A stretch of DNA of 64,000 bases, from assembly GCF_008831285.2 (NCBI RefSeq), contig NC_045141.1, forward strand, positions 23,338,742 through 23,402,741, given 5' to 3'. The stretch is from Nymphaea colorata (taxonomy: Eukaryota > Streptophyta > Magnoliopsida > Nymphaeales > Nymphaeaceae). Below, piece after piece: positions 1-12,300 of the stretch. Each line of letters starts with the position of its first letter. Within the stretch, counting starts at the first letter, position 1. Made by a program: the position numbers and the translations under genes. Under the pieces are notes generated by a model. That model was not told the DNA's origin and searched no databases. It saw nothing but the letters and a program-made list of their open reading frames with translations.

Positions 1-1139
1 TGATAGTTGATACTATCCAAAATGTAAGTGATGAAAAAAAAACGTAAAGAATTATTTACGGAAAGAAAAGGACTAAACCAACAACTTTATTTGTCTTTTC
101 TTGGCTGAAGATGTCAATGCAATATTGAGGAAAAGAAATAACATAAAGGAAAACCATATCCAATCAATGCAGGCATGAAGGTAGCCGAGTTCTGAATTCT
201 AAGACCATTAAAAAAATACCTTCAAGAAAGGCACTTGGCAGACCTGAGACCATATCTGTGACAATGCCAGTTTAGCGACTACAACCCATTATGTGCAACG
301 AGAGTGAAGATGTGGAATTTGTTTCAAAAGGGTCTAATAATTCTGCTAATTACAATTGATGGCTACTTCAAAATTGGTCATGATTGGACTGAAAACATTG
401 ACATATGTGGGGTCAAATCCCAAGATCCTCTAAACTAGCTATAGAACCATGACAGACAATGTGCATTGTAAATACAAGAGCAAGTCAAGAAGTATAAAAA
501 TGTGTGTGTGTGTGTCACTGGTCTTCAGATTGCTCGTCCAGGCTGATGGCAACTATGAAATACTAAGTTTACATGTAAAATAAAGAGGGTTGACTATTCA
601 TAATAAGGGATGGTTAACTGCAATTAAGGGATTCCAAATCACGATTAAGTTCTTTAACCTTGTCACTAATGTTTCCGGTTTGACTAATCAATTACTGTCT
701 TTTATCTAAATCCCATCCATGCCCTCTCCTCATTTACACTTTTGCCCTCAGCCTTTCAGGATTGGTAAAAAAGAATCTCGGGGTTTGACTGAGTAAAAAC
801 CATGGTTATGAAGTCAGTTTTTCCTCCAGGTTGGACCGTTACGACATTACGTAGCTAGAGTTCCGCTCTTCTCACTGGCAATAGGCTGTTAATAAACACC
901 ATAGCACAAAAAAATGCTGGCAGGTTAAGCTCGGTCCCAAAAGTCACCTCTAGGAACTCAGTAAGGTAAGTGCAAAGTGCTAATTTTGGTTCACATATCA
1001 AACAGTGCAAGCTATTGTTTCAGGACTACCACATAGATAAATCTACAACAACACATTAATAAGAAAGAAAACAAGGAACAATTTAGCTAATCAGCTACTG
1101 TTCACCTAAAGGCAAAATGTGCTAAGTTTGAGAACTCAC
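1..1139 (-). other. NOA1 intron 7, open at the window edge
   Basis: This stretch follows the exon-7 donor (CTAC|GTGAGT on the minus strand). I looked for the next conserved block (the PGTTLG region with the G3 motif) on the minus strand and did not find it, so the next exon probably lies outside the window. The only repeat noticed is a short (TG)n around 501-514. Confidence 0.55.
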
Positions 1140-4100
1140 GTAGCAAAGCATTAACAAAAGCAGATTTCCCAACATTTGCTGAACCCTGTAATCATACAAA
1201 AGAAGTATTCACATAACCAAAATCATAACTCAGGACAAGAAAAAAACTCTTATAGAAAAGCAGCAAGAATATAGTTGCTCAATGACTTTGTGCCTGGAGC
1301 AAGTTTTGAGATCAAACAGACAATATTGATAAATGGCCCCACAACTGTGGAAGGGCCCATATTTGCATACTGCTCCTAGTGTGAAAGAAAAGGCAGCCTT
1401 GGCGCATCCAACAGCCAGCCCTATGAGCTAGCTTATCAGCTCAACCTCTGCCACTACTGCTTCACTAGCCATTGCTTCAGATGGAAGAAATGACGATCTC
1501 ACTCTTCAAGACAGATTCAGTCAATCTATTATGGCTAGAACATGGAGTTGCCACATATACAACAAACATGTATCAGCAAAAGAGGATAAACAACTGCTTC
1601 CACATTCATAAAATCAGCATTTGGTGACAAGTAAAATGGTTTAGCAACTTAGTTTCTAAATTAGGAGAAATGTCGGGTCACAACATTGCCCAGTCTTACA
1701 ATGACAAGAAACTTGAGTAGACGACACAAGTAGATAACATGAAAAAAGTAGGTACTAACCAGAATGTATACATCTCGGCCCTGCCAAAAGAAGGAAAAAA
1801 AGTCAGAACATAGTTTTTTGAGGAAAGAAAATAGAACTAAAACATGCAAAACACTGAAACTGTAATAATTTCCTGAATTTTTTTTTATATTAAGTGGAAA
1901 TGAACCAAAAGAGTTTGACTTCACACAACAACCTAAAAGTCTAAAACTTAAAAGATAGCCAGAATATAAAAACTACAAAAAAGACTGAGAAATTTAGAAT
2001 GATCATTCAAGAACACAGAATGACACGCTTTCCATGCTTTCTTCAGCCTAACAAATATGTGACTCCAAACTATTATGAGATGAATCAAATGAATCTATCC
2101 CTGCTAGGAATATAGAACGAAGCACCTTTTTCTCCTTTTGAATCTCAACAGCAACACCTTCAATACCTAACAGAGACTTTGAGCTGGTCAAATGGATGCT
2201 CAGGACACTGCAAAAAGGCAACATAGAAGAATATAACATTGTTGCAAAGTAAAACCAACTGTCTTGGTAAAATAAAATACCAAACAGCAAAACCAAAAGT
2301 CAATGCATGAGTCTTAAACCACCACAATAATGATTCTTCCAATATAGATAATAGAAGGAGAGCTGATTCTCGCTAGAAACCTCAATGCATCACGCTGTTG
2401 GCCATGTATGAGCATCTTGGGGTAGACCATACACAATGGACAACCAAATTTGGTCATACATAGTCAACCAAATTTCAGTTTGCTCCGTAACAAGAACCTG
2501 CTATTTCCAATAGTTGGAAAATATGAAACTCACTTAAGCTTTTTCTTCATTGTGGCCTCCACTATCCAGTCACCCACACAGTTCAAATCAGTCCCTTTAG
2601 GGAGGAGATCGACCTGTATCAATTAAAAGAAGCCCAATGAGCAAGGTGGAATCCATAGTTGTAGAGAAACATCACAAACTAGAACCAGCACCAGGGGAAC
2701 TTACCTTAGTGATAACCAAAATGATAGGATTTGCACCAGCTATATCACGTATCCGGGCCAAAAAGCTTCCATTGAAATCAACAATGTCCACCTATACAAA
2801 GATTTAAGTGTATAAAACCCAGTAACGTGCATAACGACAGTGAAAGATGATTTGCTCTAGAGGATTGATGGGAGTGCTTTCAAGTTTGTCAATTGTCATC
2901 TATCCCAAAGTGCTCCTAGACGGTATCTCAAAACAAACACTTTACGAAAACCAATTTGCACATGTATATATTAATGAGAAATAACATCTGTGTCTGCGCG
3001 CATGTGTGTTGTGGAGTGGGAGAAAGCCTGTTTAGAGCTCAATCAAAGCTTAGTCGGGAACTAAAGAAAGTTCACAAAAGAACTTAAAATTATAAAATTA
3101 ACTTTAAAGATGGGAAACAAATGAGTAAATTGATAACTCAAAACGATTGAAAATTGCCACATATTACAACCGTTCTTGTTATGCCGAAAGTTAAGACTAT
3201 AAGCCGGAAGTTTTAAACAGAAAATCGTCATGAATGCTCGCACATTTGTATATTCGTATGAATAGAGAACTTATTTACCAACTTAACGATGAGAACTTTC
3301 TCGGTTCTAAGGTGGCATAACTTCTCACGCAGCTCTTCAGCCGTTATAAACTGCTTACCACCAGCATAACCACCATTCCCACCCACAGCAGTAACCATGT
3401 GACCGTGTGATAGAAGTATACACCTCCCACAAAGAACAGTCCTGAGCTGACGATGTCTCTTCTTCTGCACTAAACATGAAGAATTCAAGCTACCTTGAAA
3501 TCCTTTAAGAGCCACATTAGGAAATCATATATCAAAAAGGTTCTCAGAAGGTCCAAAAGGAAACAAAATGGTAAAATACAAGAAAGTAAGTCATAATAAG
3601 CAAGACACACATCAAAACCTCACATAATTCTCTTCACCTCGCGAACCAATCGGCACCATCCAAAGATAAACAGCCGTAACGAAGAGGCACCCGAAAGAAG
3701 GGCACTGGAGAAAACTTATCTTACCACTTCGTAGGTCTGCGGGTCGACGTACCCCGGGGCATCAACTTCCTGGGTTTGCAGAGGCGCCCCGCAACCGTAG
3801 CACGAAGCAATGCCGGAGTCCACCACCCGCTTTGGCTCAGCGCCCTTATTCTTCTTCTCTTTCTTTTTGGGCTGCCCAGAGATCGGCTTTTGGGAGAGAA
3901 GGCGGTGGAGGAAGACCTCTCCCCTTGTAGGGGCCGCGGCGCCCGTGCCTGTCGGCTCCCCATCAGAAACAGATGCTCTGCGCCGCTGTGTCTCTGAGTT
4001 CGCCGATGATGCCTTAACTGAAGAAGAAGAACACAAAGAAGATTGTCTCAATCCGTGGAGAGGAATAAGGAACGGGGGTGCTCTGGGGAGAAAGGAAGGA

Positions 4101-4144
4101 GTAAAGGAGGAGGCGAAGTCGAGGAATGGCGACTTGAGGGACAT
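1140..4144 (-). CDS. NOA1: NOA1/RIF1 chloroplast circularly permuted GTPase (5' part, frame broken in exon 3)
   Basis: In plants this family is needed for chloroplast ribosome biogenesis and plastid translation. Seven exons are visible: 4144-3725, 3464-3279, 2792-2705, 2613-2534, 2207-2126, 1780-1760 and 1185-1140; the remainder lies beyond the left edge. I chose the ATG at 4144 (MSLKSPF), which opens a Ser-rich N-terminus like a plastid transit peptide. A Cys4 zinc finger follows (CYGCGAPLQ, then CGRC). The permuted G motifs come in the expected order: G4 TKVDLLPKG, the G5-like SSKS, then G1 GSANVGKS. Residue-level similarity to Arabidopsis NOA1 (recalled, not searched) is high throughout. 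Exon 3 is 88 nt where 87 are needed, because of a six-A run at 2760-2765 on the plus strand; as written, translation stops soon after. Exon 6 is a 21-nt microexon (GRDVYIL). Whether the gene is functional is therefore uncertain. Confidence 0.9.
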
Positions 4145-6372
4145 GGTGACCGCATGGGACTCGGTGAACACGATAACGCTTTTAACACTAAAACGTGAGC
4201 GTGTTTTAAAGTACTTAATTAGAAACTGGACTACTGGAGTGGATTCTGAGTTCGTATGTTATTTTCAAAATTTGCCTTTGGAACAAAGTAGTAATTAATT
4301 AACTGCAAAAAAAGACATATTTTCTTTACCAGTATAAAAGTTAATCCCCAATTCTTTGTCAACCTATTTCGAGGTTTACAACCATCTACCTGCTCCAACT
4401 GACCGATATGAGAACAAATAAGGGGTCTCCTGACAAATGATGAACAAAGGAGAAAAGCACACATGTTTCTACTATAATTGCAAAATATTACAGTGGTATT
4501 TGGTGAAACCAACCAAAACCTAACTTTAACTTGTTTGATTAAAATCGGGTCCTTTAATGAATTTTTAAAATTAGTTTAAATGAGTTTCCAAAATTCGTTT
4601 TTGTGTTTGGGAGACACGCAAAAACAGTGTTTTTATGAAAAACACTCCCTTTTTGGTTTCCCTTTTGAAAACCAGGATTTATCAACACTGGAGTTTTCTC
4701 AACTCGGTCTTGATGTTATCCAAGAACTCCAAAAACCATGTTTGGTAAGCAACCCCGCTTCCACTTGCTTGTCACAACCTCACAATGATGATCAGTACTG
4801 AATCTGTTGATCAAGCTTAGTGAAATTCTTAACAGAAGAAACTGTTTGAAGCAACCTCACAAAGGGTAATATTATCTTTCCCTGTTTTAACAACAAATCT
4901 CGTAAGTTGGCAGTACCAAGTAAACAACAAATCTAGAAAAAAGAAGGCGCCGTAAGAAATATTTCTATTTAGTTGCGGAGTGATATTTTTCCAATATATT
5001 GACTTCGGAACCGGAGACTTGTCCCCGGCATCCTTCGAACAAACCCTGTCATACCTAAGCAACGTCGCACACCCGTTGGATCTTGCTCCAGGATAACATA
5101 CTTCACTGGCCCTGCCATGCATAGTCTGCAATCGATCGACTGTTCTTGCCGTGTTTGCTATCACATTTGAAACTGCATTCAATTTTCAACCATCTCAGCA
5201 ATTTCAAAATCCATTCTTCCCCTTGAAGCCCAAGGCTAACGTTGATATAGCAAGAAAAACCACTCCGAAGTGTTCTAGCAAGCAAACAAGTTAGATTTTG
5301 AAGATTTTCATTCGCTGCAAAAGTATGACTACGACTGAGCATGGTACTGGGCGTGGTCAAAAGTTAAATCCTAGGGCCTAGTTCAGCTCGTTTACATAAT
5401 GAGCTAAGCCAACTCAGGTCGCGGGCCCTGCTTTAAGAGTCAAGAAAAATCTTAACCCTACAGGCTATTAAGTAAATCCGTATGACTAAATATATAAATA
5501 TTTTGACGAGTTGAATCTGACCCAATTCATTTGAATCGAATTAGGCAAGACAGATCGTCCAGTGCAAAAGAGCAGGCTTTGTTTAGGCCTTCATGGGACT
5601 GCCGGGCTTTTATGCTCTGGGATAACGGACATGCACGGCCGGGTGCCCATCCCTACCTATCACCTATCAGACGTTTTATTTTCGAAGTATGAGCCTCTCT
5701 TTCACTAACCGCTGCCATAAAGGAGCCTACAGTTAAATCATGTCATGTTGAGACAATAGAAAATTTATGTTATCCAGTGCAATTCCATCTCCATTTTTAT
5801 ACAGAAAAAACTAGTGCCGAGGAACAACAATAAAGATACCCTTATCTGACAGTCATCAAATAAAAACAGGTTCGTCTCAGAAAATCAGACATCTGCCAGC
5901 CATTCTGAAGTTATAGACAAACGTGGTCGTACATCTGCGATCGATCTGCTTTATGGGAGAAAAAAAGTATGATTTCTTTCCCCCTACGCCTCCATTATGT
6001 GGGAATGTTATAACAAGGAACTTTTTATCCACCGGCGCCAAGTGGTACAACAGCCAAATCGAACCACTAGATTCATTTCATGATACATCCCAAGTGTTCT
6101 ACATCCAATTACACCACAATTGTTATACTTCAATTTAGGCGTCCATATTGACAAGAGTAAGAGTTCCAATTTGATAAACAAATTGGTCAGTTTGATAGGG
6201 AAAAATTGTACACAAAAAAGACGCATATTACAGACTAAATGACAGATGAATGCCATCCGTCAGCTGAGAAAAGCATGGATTCGAGAAATTTTCCAAATTT
6301 GAAGTGACCGCGCATTCCCAGGACTATTACTGGGTGCTCCGGTGGTACGATCTTCTTCAGTGGCATTTCCTT
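4145..6372. other. Intergenic region between NOA1 and the 2PGK-like gene
   Basis: It holds the NOA1 promoter and 5' UTR (right of 4144) and the 3' end of the 2PGK-like gene (left of 6373). The ORFs here are short, have no recognisable motif and lack splice or codon support. A possible old transposon spans roughly 5370-5665 (it begins TAGGGCC and ends CATCCCTA), but its ends do not pair beyond about five bases. No gene recognised. Confidence 0.5.
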
Positions 6373-9300
6373 TCAGTTCGAACTTGAAGGTCCATGTGAG
6401 ATTCCTCGCTCAATACACTGTATAGAAAACATCAAGATTCAGGATTATTACATGCAAAACCGAGCAACCTATATACTTAAGAGCCACTGCCAACAAACAG
6501 AAACTGTTTGCAGGGTTGGATGATGTTTGGCATGCTCACGCAGGAAGCAGTCATCCACTACCTTTTTACTTTATGATGTGGAATATTGCTTGCTAACCCA
6601 TGTCATCAATGGCTCGCCAAGGTCCTTAGGCTAGCTGGTAGTGTAGGCAAACCGCTCCTCAGCAACCTAGCACGTCAAAAGACCTAAGACGTTTGGCTCG
6701 CTTAGGTGTTCGATAGCGTAGGATTTTTTTACTTAAATTGTCATTCCTTCTTCCTTCTTTTAAGACTTTCTTTTCCTTATGGTTTTGTATAATTTTTTTT
6801 TCACTTTTCATTGTTGCTCTACTTATCGCCTAGGTCCATAGCATAGTTGGTGACATATATTCTCCTCCATCTTCTTTCCGAAGTAGCACAGCCCTCTTCA
6901 TTGCTATGAGCATCTTAATGTAAATCATGGATCTTTACATAACCAGTTGAGAATCAAGGACTTCAACCTTTCACGTGTAATTGGTTGAGCTTCAAAGCAT
7001 GAAATATGTCTTCTTCCCCCATGTCCAATCAGCAAAAATATCGACTTGCTGGAACTGAAGGCAGGTATAGCACAAAAATATGTAAATGTAAAATATGCTG
7101 TTGCATTCACTCCTTATATATGCAGATACAATGTTCTTCGTATTTCATAATTCATACTTGGTCAGAGATGCATGCTATTCGAGCTACTAGAGTGTCACAA
7201 TCATCGCCTATGAATTTGTTCAACCACTAAGAAGCTAATATATGAACGAAGAAACAGGATCTTGCTTCATGTGTTACTGAACTCTTTTGTTCATAGAAGA
7301 AACACAAATTCAAGAAAAGATGAACTACATATTTTTGCTGATTTTAAACTTTCAAACGTATAAAATAGAAAATGTGTTCTTCAAGAGACGAATACTAAGA
7401 TCCAAAAGGGAACTAATTTATACCTGGAGGAGATAGCCATGAAGCCAGTCTAGTGTTTGGGGAAATGTTGTAGCCGAAACATTAACCACTGTCAAGCCCT
7501 GCTCATCAGAACAGAAAGAGAGTAAGAGGAAAGAGACAAAATTAAAACAAATGACCGTGGATTTTAAGAATGCACGATGCCATCAACAATATATTAGCTG
7601 TCAAAATGCCAAGGCCTTCATTAAATGTACATACGAGATCTAGTTCTAGAACAACCAACCAAATTGACGTGCAAGCAACACACAAATGACGATTACTGAT
7701 GTACGTCACTGATGGTGGGTACACAAAACATAACCTTCAGTTGAAATCTTAAATGAAATACCATAGTTGAAAATCAAGTTGCTGAATGCTCATAACCGGA
7801 AAAGACAAAACCATGTCATACACGCAAAGTTTATGATGATGCAACCATAATAATAATATTGCAAGAAAGAGAAGCCAACCATGCAAACTAAGCAGACCTA
7901 TGCCACATGGATGCAGCAAGAAGTTTCAAGGACTTAGACAATCTTCATGGAGCTGGAAATGTGGCTATCCATGATCTGAAATATGCATCACGAGAAAATA
8001 AATATGCTGTGAATCTGAATTTTATGCTAGAAGCCTAGAAATAGTACTTAATCTGAATTTTATGCTAGAACTAGTACACATGGAGATACTTCAAAACAGG
8101 AGATGGATGAAGAAAACAAGATACATTTATCAAATTGAATTAACCTAGTCAGCAACTCCCATGGTGAATCTTTGAACCTGTTAAGCTGAATTTTATGCTA
8201 GAACTGATTGCATGAACTCACTTAACTGCATAAAGGAAGGAGGGTATATGAAGAAATCAAGATATACTAATCGAATTGAATTAATATAATCAGCAAATCC
8301 CTCAATATTGTTAAGCTACGCATCAAAACAGCAGATATGCACATGCCTGCAGTTGAATAGCTTTACATAGTTGTATGGTCATCAGATAACACAATGGGAT
8401 CTCTCTCTCTCTCTCTCACACACACAGACACACACAGCCTTTCCTCCATAGGTTTGTCATGCATGTCTCAAATCTTTGCTTAAGGTCAATACCTGGTAGA
8501 GACCATCACTAAAGTTTGGCTGGCTTACTATTTTAACACTCTACTTAACAAGTTGGACCTAAATGAGAAACCATTTTGAAATTCTCTTCTCGGTGCATGG
8601 ATTTTCTTGGCTTGGGAAAAAGGAAGATGCTTTGATATTATGTGCAATTAGACATAACATAAAATTCGATCAAGCTATAATCCAAAATAAAGCCGTCTGT
8701 CAACAGCAACAGGACTTGCATGATCAAAGCGACATCACTTACAAGTTTCAATCATGGAGATATTTTGGTATTATATAGATCTAGATGTTACACAAAATTG
8801 GTCGAAGCTATAATTCAAATGAAGATCAACTGCCAAGAGGAAGGCCTGGAAGAACAGTCCTAAATCTCATTCATCTGTAAATTATATATGCTGACTACCT
8901 GAGAAAATTAAATTACCTGTGTCTCGAATGAGCACAAATAATCTTGAATAATCTTCAAATTTCTAACTAAAGTATCTTGATCCTGAAGATGACAAAAAAA
9001 AAAATTAGTGACCAGTAAGAACTAGGTGCCATGTAAAAACCATATATGAAATAAAATGTACTGAGTAAGTACTAACAACAACCCTAATTAGCCAAAGAAG
9101 ATTATTAGTGATCTTTCATGCCTATATCCATAAGACAGGTTCCACCAATCATGCTAAAAACCATACATGCAATAACTTTGAAAATGATTGTTCAATTAAA
9201 ATATAGGCACAACATGTCTCGATAACTTCTAACAGTTGCTAAAAGTAATGAATTATCTCTCCAAATTCTCCAACTTTTGAGACCAAACAGTGCCTATGTT

Positions 9301-12300
9301 CTGGTCGAGCAAGGTAGATAAGGTTATCATCTGATTTTTGAGCTTTGTGGGGCAGTAGATAACTAGTTCTTCAAAATTTCATAATGAAGGCCCAACAGAT
9401 AAGCACATGCATTTTATGCATCATATGCATGTCTATATTATGTAGATGTGCATACAAATATTAGACCTCAATCAAATACCTGAGCAAGACATTTATCACC
9501 AAATGTTCGAGTAGAAATCCATTCCTCCAGTAATGCCTATATCCACATCACAGTGCAATACTGCAATCAGGTTCCAGCTAATACAAATCTCATACATGTA
9601 CTAGGTGAAGAAAAAGAGTATAAACTCAAGGTTTCCGGGAGAAAATACATTCCAATACATTCTGAAAGAATCCTTCTACTGCAAATCAAGTCAGCTATGA
9701 AAATAGATAAACTGTTTCTATCACTAGAAGAACATATCTTAACAGTCAAAAGTGTGCTTGGGCGCCCACCTTTTTTCCTACACTGGCTACCAAGGAACTA
9801 AGTAAAAAAGAACGTCTTAAATTCTTCTTCTTCTTCTTCTTCTTCTTCTGCTTTTACGTTTCCATTCTTTTTCTTTGGCTTTTCCCTTTTTTCTTGTTTT
9901 TCTTCTCCGTCTTCATTTTTTTTCCTTCGCCAGGTGCTGCCAGGGCACTCTTAGGCTTTCTCCAAGGGCCACTGTCTAGTGCTTTTGACTACTAAGGATC
10001 TCATACAACAAAAAGAAAAGTAAATGGAAAAATGGATAGGAAGATATTTTTACATTCAGTACTTTTTCATCTTCAATCTTGTCATGCACTGGAAACATCA
10101 GCCGCTTAGCTACCAACTTTATATGACAATAACCAGCTGTATTATCACTATTCAGAATGCTGCAATTTAAATTTATCCAGTTATGACAACCAGAACATCA
10201 GGTTTCAATGGAAAAGCTCAACGTAATTGCAAAATGCTTGTTTCTTTTTTTAAATATACTAACTTAAGACCACCTACACTCCTCTCTGCAACACGCCACA
10301 CTTATTCTTTTGCCTGTTCAACTAATCTATGTGGCGTGGCTGGGGTATCAATGGTTTGAAGCTGTCATCAACAGCCGAGCCACTGAGAAGCTAATTAAAA
10401 ACGGTTGTAAACAGTAGTTTCCACTTTCCAAGTGTAACAGCAAATATTTTATCAAGATCTGATATAGACAAGAACCAGCTTGCCATTGCAACACAGGAAT
10501 CCTAATGTCTCAAAATTTTATTTTAGTTGCTATATTTGGACCCACTATTTCCAGCAAATTACATAAGAACCTCCAGCACAAACACCTCTTCTACAGAAAA
10601 CAAATTCCTGCCATTTGTACCACTCTATTAGAATCAATTAATTTTAGCATGTAAGTAAATGATGCAAGTAGTAATCACTTGTGGTGCTCCATTTTGCCAT
10701 TTGTTTAATTTCAGCTGATGTTTCAAATTTTCAATTCCATTTGTTTTTTATTTGAATTGATGATTTACAAGCTTGTGGACGGGTATCCACAAAATTATTT
10801 TTTCTTTCCCCTCTGGTGATGCAAATGTTTTTCCAACGTTTTTTACATTCTGCAAACGTCAGTACGTCACAAATTTGAGGCAAATCGCTCTAATATCAGT
10901 CCTGAGAATATACTTTGAATTATCCACTAATTTCACCAACAACGTTTCATCATTTCTACTGATTGACAATAAACTAGTAACTAATTCCTCCTGAAGTCTG
11001 TTTACCTCCCAAAAAACTTGAATATCATTGAAAATATTTACATAAAAACAAAGTATAATCTTCAAAAATAGCATGCCAAAAAAATATTTTTTTTATTAAA
11101 CACTATGGAAATGAAAATCACAAAATCCATTTGTGCAAGCAACACAATGGATACAGAAATAAGACTAACCGCATGAGAAGAATGGGGGAAAAAACATGAG
11201 AAAAACTAAAAGTTTGCCTCGCACCTTGTGATCAAAATCAGCCATCTTCAATACAATGGGAACAATTATTGGCTCAGCAACGGGTTTGTCCTGCTTTGAG
11301 GTACTTTCCACCTTTTTACCCCCACCTATGAAGGTTAAAACGATTTAAAAGGGGAAGGCAGAAAGGGCTTGAAAGCATAGAGAAGGAAGAATAACAATAA
11401 TATTAAACAGACCAACCAATATGCCCATGAAGCCACCAACACCTACCTCAACATCCCCACCCAAGTGACGTCACTAACTCATGCATGTGTGCATGCACAC
11501 AGAAGAAAAAAGAACTAATAAAAGAAGATACGATGATATAACCTTGGGATTCATGTACAGTGTCTGTAACATCTGATGGTGCCGGAACTTCAGTTACTTC
11601 TGGTGTGTGGCTTCCTGAGATGCTCTGTCCTTGAATGAATGAATCTTCACTGCAGCTATCTCTCTCAATTTTGTGTGAATTAACAGAACCAGAAACATTA
11701 TCAGTAGAAGAACCCAATGAAACTGTCTCCACTGAGTTAGCAAGTTTATCCACTGAAGTTCCTATAGCAGATGTTGGAACTTTAGCCTTCTTAAATGACC
11801 CAGTTAACACTCCATTTTCCTCATCCATCAGATAAATACTTGGATCCAAGTGTATTCCCTGACAGAATCAACAAAGAACCACGTATTTAGGTCGAATTAT
11901 CATATAGCTTGTATTGTTATAATGACATTGCCAAATAAACCACAGTTGCCCAGTTATACAGAATTTGAAGTCCGTGAAATGTGATGGGTGATATGAAACC
12001 AGCAAAGTGAAACTCAAAAAAAGCTTTCAAGTCAGCCTGTGAGCTGGAAAAGATACAAAGCTACTTCGACCTGATTTTATTTCTAACCTGAAGAGGATTT
12101 AGAAACATAGCAAAGGGTAGATTGAACAAGGCTTGACAATGATATGTATTAGTTTTGCTTGCTGTGTTACTCATTCTTAGAACATGCAAAACTAGACCTG
12201 GTGTAAGGGCTGATGATGTAGACTTATCCTTTTCTTACATGGATTACTCTTTCTGATTAGAACTTGGAAGTATGCATTGTTTAATTTGTTTTAACTTTGT

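Noticed and set aside
3776-4298. Plus-strand frames over NOA1 exon 1
   Set aside because: Shadow of the exon read on the minus strand, where the Cys4 motif and exon phases fit.
5370-5665. Possible TAGGG...CCCTA transposon
   Set aside because: Only about five terminal bases pair and no target duplication was found.
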